A stretch of 39,411 nt of DNA from Chromatiales bacterium (GTDB lineage: Bacteria; Pseudomonadota; Gammaproteobacteria; JAGRCI01), in assembly GCA_020445565.1 (NCBI GenBank), contig JAGRGI010000045.1, positions 30,997-70,407 on the forward strand, written 5' to 3'. The notes below the pieces were generated by a model. It saw nothing but the letters and a program-made list of their open reading frames with translations, was not told the DNA's origin and searched no databases. The position numbers and the translations under genes are program-made. Shown here piece by piece: positions 27,010 to 36,246 of the stretch; within the stretch, counting starts at the first letter, position 1; the number at the start of each line of letters is the position of its first letter.

Positions 27010-29508
27010 GTGAATTCGATACCTTGCTGCGCCGGCACCCTTCGGGCCGTCGCCATTGTGTTTTGTCTGCTGCTTTGGCCGGTTTCCTGGGGACAAGCGC
27101 AAGATTTTCCCGCCAAGCCCTATGATCCGGTAGCGGCACGCGCGGCCCTGGAGGACATCGAGAGCCGTATCTTCAAGGGACAGCCGACGGATCAGGAAGT
27201 CGGCGATGCGATCGGCGAAGCGGGTACCCGCCGGTCACGGGCGAATCAGTGTGCCACCACCGCCGAGACCAACCTGGCACGCATCGCCTCTGCCTTGCAG
27301 GCGGCCACCCAACCCACTGCCCAGAGCAAGCCCGTGACGACGGAAGCGCCCGCCGACGGGGTTGCCAAAAACGGCAACGGAAAATCCAAGGACAGTGGCG
27401 GAAGCAGCGACTCAGGCAGCCCGCCCTCGACGGCGGAAGTAACTGCGCCTACCGCTGCCAGCGAGGAATTGGCCAGGGATATCGAGTCGATGAAGGCCGA
27501 ACGGGCCGCGGCAGAGGCGCGTCTGGCCGAATGCCGCCTGCTGGCCACCCGTTGGGATGACTTGGTGGCGCGCCTCACGGTGTTGCAGCAACAGATGCTC
27601 AAGGAACGTCTTTCGCAGAAGGAGCGTAACGTCGGTGCGGTGCTGATCGAAAGTCTGCGGGGTTTGGGCAAACTCCTGCCGGGTGTGCGCGATGTGTTTT
27701 TACAGCAGGCAACCTTGCCGTCCCTGGGTTGGTCTGGTGCTTCCCTGGTGGCAGCCTGTAGTCTGCTGGGTCTGGGCATCGGACTGTGGTTGCGGCGCAA
27801 GGCCCGCGAGGTGTTGGCGAAACCCGGCAAGGACTGGTTCTCCAGTCATGCCTGGCGCTCCATTCTCAGCGCCCTGGTCCGCTACCTGCCGATCTATCTG
27901 ATGGTTTTTGGGGCCGCCTTGAGTCTGCATGGCTTGCTGTATAAGGTCAGCCCGCCACCCTATGCCTTGTTGTTGCTTCATTACCTGTTTTTGTATCTCT
28001 CCGTACAGATCGTCATTCGTGCGATCCTGCGGCCGCCGGAGCCCGGCAAGCAACTGACGCCGCTTCCCGATCCCCTGGCCCACTCCATGGCACGGCGGCT
28101 GTCGGTGCTGGTGTTTCTGATGTTTCTGGGATATGCATTGTTCCGCGCTCTGCCGGCGGACAGTCTGCCGGAATCGGTGATGACCATCGCCCGCGCGGTG
28201 GTGGTGACCGTCATCTGCATCAACTTGGCCTGGTTGACCTGGCTGGTGGGCCAGATACCCGACCTGCGCGGCGGTCGAGGGGCTCGCTTTGCTTTACTGG
28301 CCCTGTTGCTGTGGATCGTTGTGGCGGAATGGATGGGCTATCGCAATCTGTCCGCCTATCTGCTCAGCGGTCTTATCAATACGTTGGTGGTCGGTGCCTC
28401 CGCATGGATGCTTTCGGCCCTGCTGCGTGATTTGCTCGATGGTTTGGACGAAGGTCAGCGGCCCTGGCAACTGGCCGTGCGCAAACGCCTGGGATTGCGC
28501 GGGGATGAGGGCATACCGGGTATGATCTGGTTGCGATTCGTCCTTTGGGTGATTTTGTGGGGCGGTCTGATACTGGCGATTCTGCGCATCTGGGGATTGT
28601 CCGATGCGGGGACCGCCATCGTGATGGGTTATCTGGTGGACGGCTTCAATATCGGCGATACCCACATCGTTCCGTCCAAGGTCCTGCTCGGCCTGCTGCT
28701 GTTTGCCCTGCTGCTGACCGCCGCCCGCTGGTTGAGAGATCGCCTGGAAAGACAGTTGCAGCGCCGCACGCGACTGGACACCGGTTCCCGCGATGCGGTG
28801 GTGACCATCAGCGGCTATGCCGGTTTTGGCGTGGCCATTCTGGTCGGCATGTCGCTGGCCGGTGTCAACTTCGCCAATCTGGCTATCGTCGCTGGTGCCT
28901 TGTCGGTGGGTATCGGTTTCGGCTTGCAGACCATCGTCAACAACTTCGTATCGGGCATCATCCTGCTGTTCGAGCGGCCGATACGCCCAGGCGACTGGAT
29001 AGTGGTGGGCAGCACCGAGGGGTTGGTAAAAAAGGTACGGGTTCGCGCCACGGAAATTCAGACCTTCGACCGATCCGACGTGATCGTGCCCAACTCGGAA
29101 CTGATCTCCGGTCAGGTAGTCAACTGGACCTATCGCGACCCCTACGGACGTGTGGTATGCCCGGTGACCGTGGCCTACGGAACAGACATAGCCTTGGTGC
29201 GCAAAACCCTGTTGGAGGTGGCCGGCAAGCACCCCGGCGTCCTCAGCGACGGGATTTTGCCGCCGCCCAAGGCCCTGTTCCGTGGTTTTGGCGACAGTGC
29301 ACTGACATTCGAGTTGCGCTGTTTCATCCGAAATGTACGCGAGCGCCTGGACGTGCAGAGCGATCTGCTGGTGGCGATCGATGCGGCGTTTCGGGCCAAT
29401 GGCATAGAGATACCCTTTCCGCAACGGGACGTGCGCGTTCACCTGGTGGACGAGAAGGACAGGGAAGCGCTGCGCAAGGCGCTACCGGATCAGCCTCAGC
29501 CTCAGTAG
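27010..29508 (+). CDS. Large MscS-family mechanosensitive channel (DUF3772-type N-terminus)
   Basis: An 832-residue inner-membrane channel. A signal peptide (about 1-31) is followed by a periplasmic, partly coiled-coil domain with a Ser/Gly/Lys-rich linker (about 110-150). About eight further helices lead into the MscS core at 590-800. The pore helix region reads ANLAIVAGALSVGIGFGLQT, followed by NNFVSGIILLFERPIRPGDW, then the cytoplasmic beta domain (VRATEIQTFDRSDVIVPNSE). The long form resembles MscK/YbiO-type channels that release solutes on hypo-osmotic shock. The start is GTG at 27010; the ~130 bp to rimK hold no other gene. Confidence 0.9.
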   Translation: MNSIPCCAGTLRAVAIVFCLLLWPVSWGQAQDFPAKPYDPVAARAALEDIESRIFKGQPTDQEVGDAIGEAGTRRSRANQCATTAETNLARIASALQAATQPTAQSKPVTTEAPADGVAKNGNGKSKDSGGSSDSGSPPSTAEVTAPTAASEELARDIESMKAERAAAEARLAECRLLATRWDDLVARLTVLQQQMLKERLSQKERNVGAVLIESLRGLGKLLPGVRDVFLQQATLPSLGWSGASLVAACSLLGLGIGLWLRRKAREVLAKPGKDWFSSHAWRSILSALVRYLPIYLMVFGAALSLHGLLYKVSPPPYALLLLHYLFLYLSVQIVIRAILRPPEPGKQLTPLPDPLAHSMARRLSVLVFLMFLGYALFRALPADSLPESVMTIARAVVVTVICINLAWLTWLVGQIPDLRGGRGARFALLALLLWIVVAEWMGYRNLSAYLLSGLINTLVVGASAWMLSALLRDLLDGLDEGQRPWQLAVRKRLGLRGDEGIPGMIWLRFVLWVILWGGLILAILRIWGLSDAGTAIVMGYLVDGFNIGDTHIVPSKVLLGLLLFALLLTAARWLRDRLERQLQRRTRLDTGSRDAVVTISGYAGFGVAILVGMSLAGVNFANLAIVAGALSVGIGFGLQTIVNNFVSGIILLFERPIRPGDWIVVGSTEGLVKKVRVRATEIQTFDRSDVIVPNSELISGQVVNWTYRDPYGRVVCPVTVAYGTDIALVRKTLLEVAGKHPGVLSDGILPPPKALFRGFGDSALTFELRCFIRNVRERLDVQSDLLVAIDAAFRANGIEIPFPQRDVRVHLVDEKDREALRKALPDQPQPQ

Positions 29509-29550
29509 TCGGGAGGGCCAACTTGGTCGCGGTGTCGATGCAGCGTTTAC

Positions 29551-29567
29551 TTCGGCGTGCAGCCGAA
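29551..29567. terminator. Short hairpin between convergent genes
   Basis: TTCGGC (29551-29556) and GCCGAA (29562-29567) pair around a 5-base loop in the 68-bp gap between the convergent MscS and alpha-E genes. The stem is six pairs and neither side has a proper T run, so it is at best a weak bidirectional terminator. Confidence 0.3.
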
Positions 29568-29576
29568 AAGCCCTGC

Positions 29577-30503
29577 CTATTCGGGTAGGAAGTAGGCGGT
29601 CGCCAGTTCTTTGTGAATATCGCTAAGGCCAAGCTGAATCTCGTCGACGAAGCGGTGCAGTCCCTGGGTATCCAGCCCTTGCACCTGGGTGCTCTGGACG
29701 GCGCGCTGGGTGCGGTGCAGAGCGCGTTGAGCGGCTTCGTTGTTGGGCAGGTGTTCCACGCTTGCTTCGATATTGCGCAGTGCATGGCGCAGTGAACGTG
29801 GAAAAACCTCGCTTTGGAACAGAAATCGCAGCACCTCGCCGCGCCGTACCCGCACCTGCATCGATTGGCGGTACATCTGGTAGCCGGTGAGACTCTTCAA
29901 CACGCTGACCCACTGAATGTTGTCGAACGGGCTCAGATCCGGTGTGTCGGTGAGCAGGTTGGCGCTTCGAACGTCGATGATGCGGGTCGTCATGTCGGCC
30001 CGCTCCATGTTTCGACCCATGCGCAGAAACTCATAGCCGCGGTCGTGATTCATGGTACCGGCCAGCATGCCGGTGATGGTCTGGCAGCGCAGGATGATCT
30101 GCTTGAGGTATCCGTGGCGGCCTTTCTTGGTCATGCCCTGCTGTAGTTCATCGCGGCCGTAGAGGTAAAGCTCGTTGATCTGCTCCCAGGCTTCCCGGGG
30201 GACAATGTCGCGGATGGTGCGGCAGTTCTCGCGGCCGGCGCGCAGGGCGGAAAGTATTGAGCCGCCGTGGTCCTGGTCGGCGATGAGAAACTTCAGCACC
30301 TGGCGCTCGGTGTAGTCGCCGTAGCTGGCCTCGTAGGTCTCGTTGCAGCCGGTGATGTCGATCAATGGCCGCCAGCCGGGGGCAATGCCCTTGGGCAGGT
30401 CGAGCAGGAGGTTCGTGTTTACCCCCACCATGCGTGCGGTGTCTTCGGCCCGTTCGACGTAACGGGCCATCCAGTAGATGTTTTCAGCGACGCGGGAAAG
30501 CAT
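29577..30503 (-). CDS. Alpha-E domain protein (DUF403)
   Basis: A 308-residue, all-helical protein with the family start MLSRVAENIYWMARYVERAE and later conserved blocks (EAWEQINELYLYGRD, RGYEFLRMGRNMERADMTTR). Alpha-E proteins are almost always encoded beside a circularly permuted ATP-grasp enzyme, as here, and often a transglutaminase. The predicted function of such groups is to make and process peptide or amide tags (computational work by Iyer, Aravind and colleagues). It starts 3 bp after the ATP-grasp stop. No transglutaminase or Anbu-like protease gene is in the window. Confidence 0.9.
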   Translation of the reverse strand: MLSRVAENIYWMARYVERAEDTARMVGVNTNLLLDLPKGIAPGWRPLIDITGCNETYEASYGDYTERQVLKFLIADQDHGGSILSALRAGRENCRTIRDIVPREAWEQINELYLYGRDELQQGMTKKGRHGYLKQIILRCQTITGMLAGTMNHDRGYEFLRMGRNMERADMTTRIIDVRSANLLTDTPDLSPFDNIQWVSVLKSLTGYQMYRQSMQVRVRRGEVLRFLFQSEVFPRSLRHALRNIEASVEHLPNNEAAQRALHRTQRAVQSTQVQGLDTQGLHRFVDEIQLGLSDIHKELATAYFLPE

Positions 30504-30506
30504 GGT

Positions 30507-31964
30507 TCAGGCCTTTTCGGGGGTTTCGACGATCCAGGTATCTTTCGAGCCTCCCCCCTGGGAGGAATTGACCACCAGGGAGCCCTTGCGCAGGGCGACG
30601 CGGGTGAGTCCGCCGGTGGTGACCTGAATCTTGTCAGCGCTGAGTATAAAAGGACGCAGGTCCAGATGGCGCGGTTCCACACGCTTTCCGACCACCGTTG
30701 GCACGGTGGACAGGGAGAGTGTGGGCTGGGCGATGTAGTTGCGCGGGTTGTGGCGTATCAGGTCGGCGAAGGTCTCACGTTCCGCCTTGGTGGACATGGG
30801 CCCCATCAACATGCCGTAGCCACCGGACTCATTGGCGGGCTTGACCACCAGCTTGTCCAGGTTGGCGAGCACGTGATCCCGCTCCTTCTCGTACATGCAG
30901 CGGTAGGTCGGCACGTTGGGAATGATCGGGTCTTCGCCAAGGTAGTAGCGAATAATTTCCGGCACGAAGGCGTACACGACCTTGTCGTCCGCCACGCCTG
31001 AACCCGGCGCGTTGGCGAGTGCCACTTTGCCAGCCTTCCAGGCGCGCAGCAGGCCCGGCACGCCCAGGGTCGAATCGGGGCGGAATGCCTCGGGGTCCAG
31101 AAACAGATCGTCGATGCGGCGGTAAATGACGTCGACACGGGAGTTACCGTCCACGGTGCGCATGTAGACACAGTCGTCGTCACCCACGAACAGATCGCGG
31201 CCTTCCACCAGTTCACAGCCCATTTGCTGGGCCAGATAACTGTGCTCGAAGTAGGCCGAGTTATAGATGCCGGGCGTCATTACCGCGACCTCAGGGTATT
31301 CGGCGGGGCGCGGTGACAAAGCGGCCAGGGTATCGAACAACTGCGAGGGATAGTCGTCTACCGGCAGAGGGGCGTAGTCGTCGAACAGCTCCGGAAACAC
31401 CCGTTTGGTCACGAGACGGTTTTCCAACATATAGGAGACGCCCGAGGGTACCCTCAGGTTGTCCTCCAGCACGTACACGGTGCCGTCCTTGTCGCGCACC
31501 AGATCCGAGCCGCAGATGTGCGCCCAGATGCCCAGGGGAGGGTTCACGCCTATGCACTGCGGGCGGAAGTTGACCGAGTCGGCCAGGACCTCCTTGGGGA
31601 ACACGCCGTCCTTGATGACCTTCTGCTCGTGGTAGAGGTCGTCGATGAAAAGGTTTAGCGCGTGAACCCGCTGTTTGAGCCCGGCTTCGATGCGGTCCCA
31701 TTCCGATTTGGCGATGATCCGGGGGATGATGTCGAAGGGCCAGGCACGGTCGATGGTGCCTTCCTCCTGGGAGTACACCGTAAAGGTGATGCCCATCTCC
31801 TTGATGGAGAGGTCTGCCGCGGCTTGACGTGCCGCCAGTTCGTCCTCATCCATTTTCTCGAGGAAACTGGCCAGGGGTTTTGCGTGAGCGCGGGCCTTGT
31901 TGTCAGAATCGATCAGCTCGTCGTGAAAACGGCCGACGGGGTAGTTTTTCCAGTCGATACTCAT
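30507..31964 (-). CDS. Circularly permuted type 2 ATP-grasp protein
   Basis: A 485-residue protein of the permuted ATP-grasp family (DUF404/DUF407). Typical segments are [77 protein letters not shown] (ATP-binding lysine and glycine-rich loop) and HLDLRPFIL. The family is predicted to form amide bonds on small peptides or cofactors. No reaction can be assigned here. The ATG at 31964 gives [10 protein letters not shown]. The gene leads a two-gene operon with the alpha-E protein. The 96 bp to the histidine-kinase stop contain no gene. Confidence 0.9.
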   Translation of the reverse strand: MSIDWKNYPVGRFHDELIDSDNKARAHAKPLASFLEKMDEDELAARQAAADLSIKEMGITFTVYSQEEGTIDRAWPFDIIPRIIAKSEWDRIEAGLKQRVHALNLFIDDLYHEQKVIKDGVFPKEVLADSVNFRPQCIGVNPPLGIWAHICGSDLVRDKDGTVYVLEDNLRVPSGVSYMLENRLVTKRVFPELFDDYAPLPVDDYPSQLFDTLAALSPRPAEYPEVAVMTPGIYNSAYFEHSYLAQQMGCELVEGRDLFVGDDDCVYMRTVDGNSRVDVIYRRIDDLFLDPEAFRPDSTLGVPGLLRAWKAGKVALANAPGSGVADDKVVYAFVPEIIRYYLGEDPIIPNVPTYRCMYEKERDHVLANLDKLVVKPANESGGYGMLMGPMSTKAERETFADLIRHNPRNYIAQPTLSLSTVPTVVGKRVEPRHLDLRPFILSADKIQVTTGGLTRVALRKGSLVVNSSQGGGSKDTWIVETPEKA

Positions 31965-32060
31965 GTTGGTGCCGGGATTGTGAGCCCCAGATTCTTGGGC
32001 CCGGTAGCAGGTATGTCCGCAGATAGCATAGACGGCGCGGGCCTCACTGCCTACGGGTGA

Positions 32061-35000
32061 TCACAGTGCCTTGCGGGGTTCCGACTCCAATCTTACCAAG
32101 AGTTCCATTTCTACCGCGTCGTATTGTTCCTGCAAGGGTTCCAGCAGGGCCAGGGCCTCGCTCTGCCGGTTTTCCCTTCCCAGGGTTTCTATTGTTCCGC
32201 AGGTTTGCATCAGGCGCCGGGCGCCGATGTGGGAACTGCTGGCCTTGAGCGCGTGGCTTGCTTCGCGCAGTCCCTTCGCGTCTCCCCTTTCGACGGCGCT
32301 GCGGATCGCCTGGAACAGTGTAGGTGCGCTGTCGAAATAAGCGTGGATCACCTTTTGCACCAGATCCGGGCTTCCGGGACGTTGTAGGGAGCGCAGGTTG
32401 TCCAGCGCCTGCCCGTCGAGTACCGGGTATTGGTCGTTGTCGGGCTGAGGCGTCGGCCGGCGGTGTGGAGAAATCGAACCGATCCGGCCGTTAGGCAACC
32501 AGCGGCCGAGGATCGCTTCCAGGGTCTCCAGGGTGAAGGGTTTGCTGAGATAGTCGTCGAGTCCGGCGGCCTGGCATTGCTTGCGTATCCCTTTCTGTAC
32601 ATCGGCAGTCAAGGCGATCACGGGTATATGTTCACCTGGTTTCTCCAGCGCACGAATGGCGCGAGTGGCCTCCAGGCCATCCATGATGGGCATCTGACAG
32701 TCCATCAGGATCAAGTCGTAGCGGTCTTTTTGCAGGGTCCGCAAGGCATTTTTACCGTTGTCTGCCAGCTTCGCCGCATGGCCCAGCATTTCCAGCATGC
32801 CGAGCGTCACCTCCTGATTGACCGGGTTGTCTTCGACCACCAATATCCGGTGCCGGCCTGCCGGCGGTATCGCGCGGCTGTCTGTGGCGGAGGCTTCTGC
32901 GGTGACCGGTGCCGATTCGGCGGTTTGGTCCACGGTTTCGAACCGGGCGCTGAAATGGAAGGTGGACCCCTGGTTTTTCTCGCTTTGGCCGCCGATCCGT
33001 CCGCCCATCAAATGCACCAGACGTCGCGAGATCGCCAGACCCAGGCCGGTTCCGCCATAGCGGCGTGTGGTGGTGCCGTCTTCCTGGGTGAAGGCATCGA
33101 ACATCTCGTCCAGCCTTTGCGCATCCACGCCGATCCCGGTGTCCCGTACCTCGAATTGAAGAATCAGGTGATTATCGTCTCGTTCCGGCTCGCTCACCGT
33201 AATGGAAATATCCCCGGATTCGGTGAACTTCACGGCATTGCCCACCAGATTCAGCAGGACCTGGCGCAAGCGTGCCTCATCCCCCAAGATCAGGTTTGGC
33301 AGCTCCGGTGCGATGTTTTTGGTCAGCGTCAGGCGTTTCTGCCGTGCCTGGGGAGCGACGGTGAGCATCACGTCCTCCACGACCGTGCGAACGTCAAAGG
33401 GGGCATTGACCAAATCCAGTTTGTCCGCCTCGATCTTGGAGAAATCCAGGATATCGTCGATTACCGCCAGCAAGGTTCGCCCGCTGCGTAGCGCCTTTTC
33501 GGCATAGCTTCGCTGTTTTTCGGTGGGGTTGTCGCGCAACAGCAGCTCGATCATGCCCATCACGCCATTGATGGGGGTGCGGATCTCATGGCTCATGGTC
33601 GCCAGGAAGTTGCTCTTGGCGCGATTGCCGGCTTCTGCCTGTTCCTTGGCGTGGCGCAGTTTTCGATCCTGTTCTTTGCGTGCCCGGATATCCCGTACAA
33701 AGGCGCTGCGTTGACAGGAATCTCCGGAGCCTGCCAGGGAGATAGCCAGTTCTACGGGGAAATCGATACCGCTACGGTGCCGTGCGGTGGTCTCCAGCTT
33801 TTGGCTGGGTTCGAGGGTGGTGCCGGGATCGCCGTCTGTATGGCCGGTCAGCAATTGTGGGGCCTTGGGGAAGATATCCTCAGGCAACGGCTTGCCGATG
33901 ACTTCGTGCTGCCGCCAGCCGAACAGTTCCACGGCCTGCTGGTTCCAGGTCAGTACGGTTCCGTTGCGATCGGTGGTGATGACCGCGTCAAACGCCGTGT
34001 CGACCACCAGTTTGAAGCGTCTTTCGTCTTCGCGGACTGTACGCTCCAGTTCGAGTTCCTGAAACCGGCGAATGCGTTGACTTCGCCAGGCCAGGATCAA
34101 GGAGGTACTCAATAGAGCCGTGCCGATGACAGCAATGGCAAAACCGGGCTGAGAGAAACTCTCCATGCCCAGATCCCGGCTCACTCGCAAGGTGGCGCGC
34201 TGGCCATGAACGTCAATGCGGGACACGAATGCGAGTTTGTTGAAACTGCCTTCCAGGGCTGGTAATTCAGCGGGATGGGGCGGCAGGTCGCTCATCGTTG
34301 GCGGCAACTCGTCGAAGTCCAGGCTCAGAGTGGTCCGTTTGGTATCCGTGATCACACCCGCCAGAAGGCGCGGAATATCCAGCTCCGCCCCGATGGCTCC
34401 GGCGAACATGCTTTCGCGCCCCGCGGCATTGTTCGGCGGATAGCGGCCGTAGTAGACCGCCTTGAATAAAAGCACTCGATCTGCGTCAGCAACCCGCACC
34501 ATCGGCGAGGCCCTCACCAGGCCGCTGCGAATGGCGCTGTTGACGGTTCGGACCAGTGCTTTGTGGCTGAGGGGATCGAAGCCCAGCAATCGACCGTTTG
34601 GCGGGTCCAGCGGTTCGATGTTGATGATCGGCAGGTAGTAGGGGCGGTGTTGGCTGTCTCTCAGATCCGAGCTTTCGCTCTGACGTATGCGGAACCGGAA
34701 GTAGCCCCGCTCATGCATATCTGATTCGAGTTCATCTCGCTCTTTATCGTCAATTTTGCGCAGTCGCAATAGCGAGCGGATATAGGGGTAGGAACGCAAC
34801 AACTCTCCGGCAAAGGTGGAGAATTCGATATCCGAGACGTCATCTTGCGCCTGTTGCAGGCTCGTGAGTGAGGTGAGTACGACCTCCACCGAATTGAGCC
34901 TTTGCGCCACACCGTGCCGATAGATGGTCGCCTCGCTAGTGAACGTCTGGGCCGTCTGCGAGCGATCCAGCCACACTGAAATCAGCCCGGAGGCCAGGCA

Positions 35001-35081
35001 AAGCAGGGGCACCAATGCCCAAAGGAGGATGCGCTCGCCAAGGCTGAATGCCTCGGATGCGGTTCTACGTGTTATCTCCAT
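32061..35081 (-). CDS. Hybrid sensor histidine kinase (CHASE-PAS-HisKA-HATPase-REC-Hpt)
   Basis: A 1006-residue membrane sensor kinase. Helix 1 (about 17-38), a periplasmic CHASE-type domain (about 50-300) and helix 2 (about 313-333) are followed by a PAS domain (about 350-470). HisKA carries the phospho-accepting H498 in MSHEIRTPINGVMGM. The HATPase domain (NLVGNAVKFTESG, RYGGTGLGLAISRRLV) is followed by a receiver with D794 in LILMDCQMPIMDG and a C-terminal Hpt with H943 in REASHALKASSSH. All phosphorelay residues are intact, so it can pass phosphate to an outside response regulator, which is not in the window. It follows a periplasmic binding protein gene by 39 bp. Confidence 0.93.
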   Translation of the reverse strand: MEITRRTASEAFSLGERILLWALVPLLCLASGLISVWLDRSQTAQTFTSEATIYRHGVAQRLNSVEVVLTSLTSLQQAQDDVSDIEFSTFAGELLRSYPYIRSLLRLRKIDDKERDELESDMHERGYFRFRIRQSESSDLRDSQHRPYYLPIINIEPLDPPNGRLLGFDPLSHKALVRTVNSAIRSGLVRASPMVRVADADRVLLFKAVYYGRYPPNNAAGRESMFAGAIGAELDIPRLLAGVITDTKRTTLSLDFDELPPTMSDLPPHPAELPALEGSFNKLAFVSRIDVHGQRATLRVSRDLGMESFSQPGFAIAVIGTALLSTSLILAWRSQRIRRFQELELERTVREDERRFKLVVDTAFDAVITTDRNGTVLTWNQQAVELFGWRQHEVIGKPLPEDIFPKAPQLLTGHTDGDPGTTLEPSQKLETTARHRSGIDFPVELAISLAGSGDSCQRSAFVRDIRARKEQDRKLRHAKEQAEAGNRAKSNFLATMSHEIRTPINGVMGMIELLLRDNPTEKQRSYAEKALRSGRTLLAVIDDILDFSKIEADKLDLVNAPFDVRTVVEDVMLTVAPQARQKRLTLTKNIAPELPNLILGDEARLRQVLLNLVGNAVKFTESGDISITVSEPERDDNHLILQFEVRDTGIGVDAQRLDEMFDAFTQEDGTTTRRYGGTGLGLAISRRLVHLMGGRIGGQSEKNQGSTFHFSARFETVDQTAESAPVTAEASATDSRAIPPAGRHRILVVEDNPVNQEVTLGMLEMLGHAAKLADNGKNALRTLQKDRYDLILMDCQMPIMDGLEATRAIRALEKPGEHIPVIALTADVQKGIRKQCQAAGLDDYLSKPFTLETLEAILGRWLPNGRIGSISPHRRPTPQPDNDQYPVLDGQALDNLRSLQRPGSPDLVQKVIHAYFDSAPTLFQAIRSAVERGDAKGLREASHALKASSSHIGARRLMQTCGTIETLGRENRQSEALALLEPLQEQYDAVEMELLVRLESEPRKAL

Positions 35082-35120
35082 CTCAAACGCGAGCGGGCCG
35101 GCGGGTAATAATGGCTCGCC

Positions 35121-36110
35121 TCATTGAAACTTCTTGGACTTGCGGATCAGGGATTCCGGCAACCGGATTCGGGCCGCTTCTAAGAGGGCTGCATTGGTCC
35201 AGATATCCCATTTGCGGTTGGGGACGATGGCGATCTCGGAAGGCGCCATCCCGTTCATGATCGCTATGGCCGCTTTGGCTGCCCATTCGCCTTGCTCTTC
35301 CGGGATCTTGGTGAAACCGAGCATGGTGTAAGGCATCATCCAACCGTGGTTGGTAACGCTCAGGCGTCGGGTGTGGGGAAGGATGGATTCGACCACGACT
35401 TTCTCGTTCCAATCGGCGATCCCGGAATTGCTACCCATGATAACAAAATCATACGCCTGTCCGTCCCGGTAGGCATTGATCCAATCTTCAACCGTATCGA
35501 CCAGTTTTGCGTCCAGTTGCACCCCGATGCGTTCGGCGGCGTTCTCAAAGCGTGCCAGATTCTTTGTTTCCGTGCGTGTGTTGGCACCGATGTAGATGCC
35601 CCGCCCGTGGCTGGCCAGCAACTCTATGGCTTTGTTCAACAGCGGGGCGATGGGGGCAATTTCCACCATGCCGGTCAGATTGTCGTAGGGAAAGTCGTAT
35701 TCTTCGATAGTCCAATTGATGCCACAGAACACAAAGGGAATGGTGTGGTCTTTGAAATAGGGTTGTATCAGGTATTTTGCGGCGTTGTCGTCTGCGGTGA
35801 TCACCACGTCCGGCTGCCAGCTATCGATGATCTGCTTGGCCTCCAGCCCCGCCGCCGCCATCTCCTCCGGGCTTTTTTTGCGTTTGGTATCCATATCGAA
35901 CTGCCGCAGCTCGCAGCGGCCCTCGAGAACCGAGCGCACCCCGCGCTCGACGCCGTCGGACCACTCATAGCCGCGATGATAGGACGAAACGTACAGACAC
36001 TTCGCTGCCGAGGCAGCATCAGGAATGGCAAGGGCCAGCAAAATCCAGACAAGGTAGAACGTTTCGATGGATCGGCGCGGGGGATTTGTCATGGATGGGC
36101 GTTGCGGCAT
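35121..36110 (-). CDS. Periplasmic ABC-type substrate-binding protein (ABC_sub_bind family)
   Basis: A 329-residue secreted binding protein: signal peptide with hydrophobic core FYLVWILLALAIPDAASA, then two alternating lobes (CLYVSSYHRGYEWSDGVERG; DVVITADDNAAKYLI; IPFVFCGINW; AYDFVIMGSNSGI). It belongs with tryptophan/tyrosine ABC-type binding proteins of unknown ligand. The frame is open to 36248, but the ATG at 36110 is preceded by GAGAG and yields a proper signal peptide. No permease or ATPase gene is adjacent; the next gene is a hybrid kinase with a periplasmic domain, so it may act as a ligand-sensing partner of that kinase. Confidence 0.85.
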   Translation of the reverse strand: MPQRPSMTNPPRRSIETFYLVWILLALAIPDAASAAKCLYVSSYHRGYEWSDGVERGVRSVLEGRCELRQFDMDTKRKKSPEEMAAAGLEAKQIIDSWQPDVVITADDNAAKYLIQPYFKDHTIPFVFCGINWTIEEYDFPYDNLTGMVEIAPIAPLLNKAIELLASHGRGIYIGANTRTETKNLARFENAAERIGVQLDAKLVDTVEDWINAYRDGQAYDFVIMGSNSGIADWNEKVVVESILPHTRRLSVTNHGWMMPYTMLGFTKIPEEQGEWAAKAAIAIMNGMAPSEIAIVPNRKWDIWTNAALLEAARIRLPESLIRKSKKFQ

Positions 36111-36131
36111 TTTCACTCTCAGGCTGGCGGT

Positions 36132-36158
36132 CGGAAACGGGCCGGTTTCCGGGTTTTT
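36132..36158 (+). terminator. Terminator-like hairpin in the divergent prpE leader
   Basis: CGGAAAC (36132-36138) pairs with GTTTCCG (36145-36151) around a 6-base loop and is followed by GGTTTTT, the look of an intrinsic terminator on the plus strand. It sits between two divergent starts, about 95 bp before prpE. It could stop antisense transcription coming through the binding-protein gene or attenuate prpE. Confidence 0.35.
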
Positions 36159-36246
36159 CGGCAAGGGATGTATTGGCTTTAGCGAGACCGGTGCCTCATC
36201 GCCTATATTCACAGAGCGGGTAATGGGTTTTACGGGGTTTGAGATC

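Noticed and set aside
36067..36246. Longer N-terminus for the PrpE-type synthetase
   Set aside because: It would run through the signal-peptide end of the divergent binding-protein gene and through the hairpin. The family N-terminus begins at the ATG at 36247.
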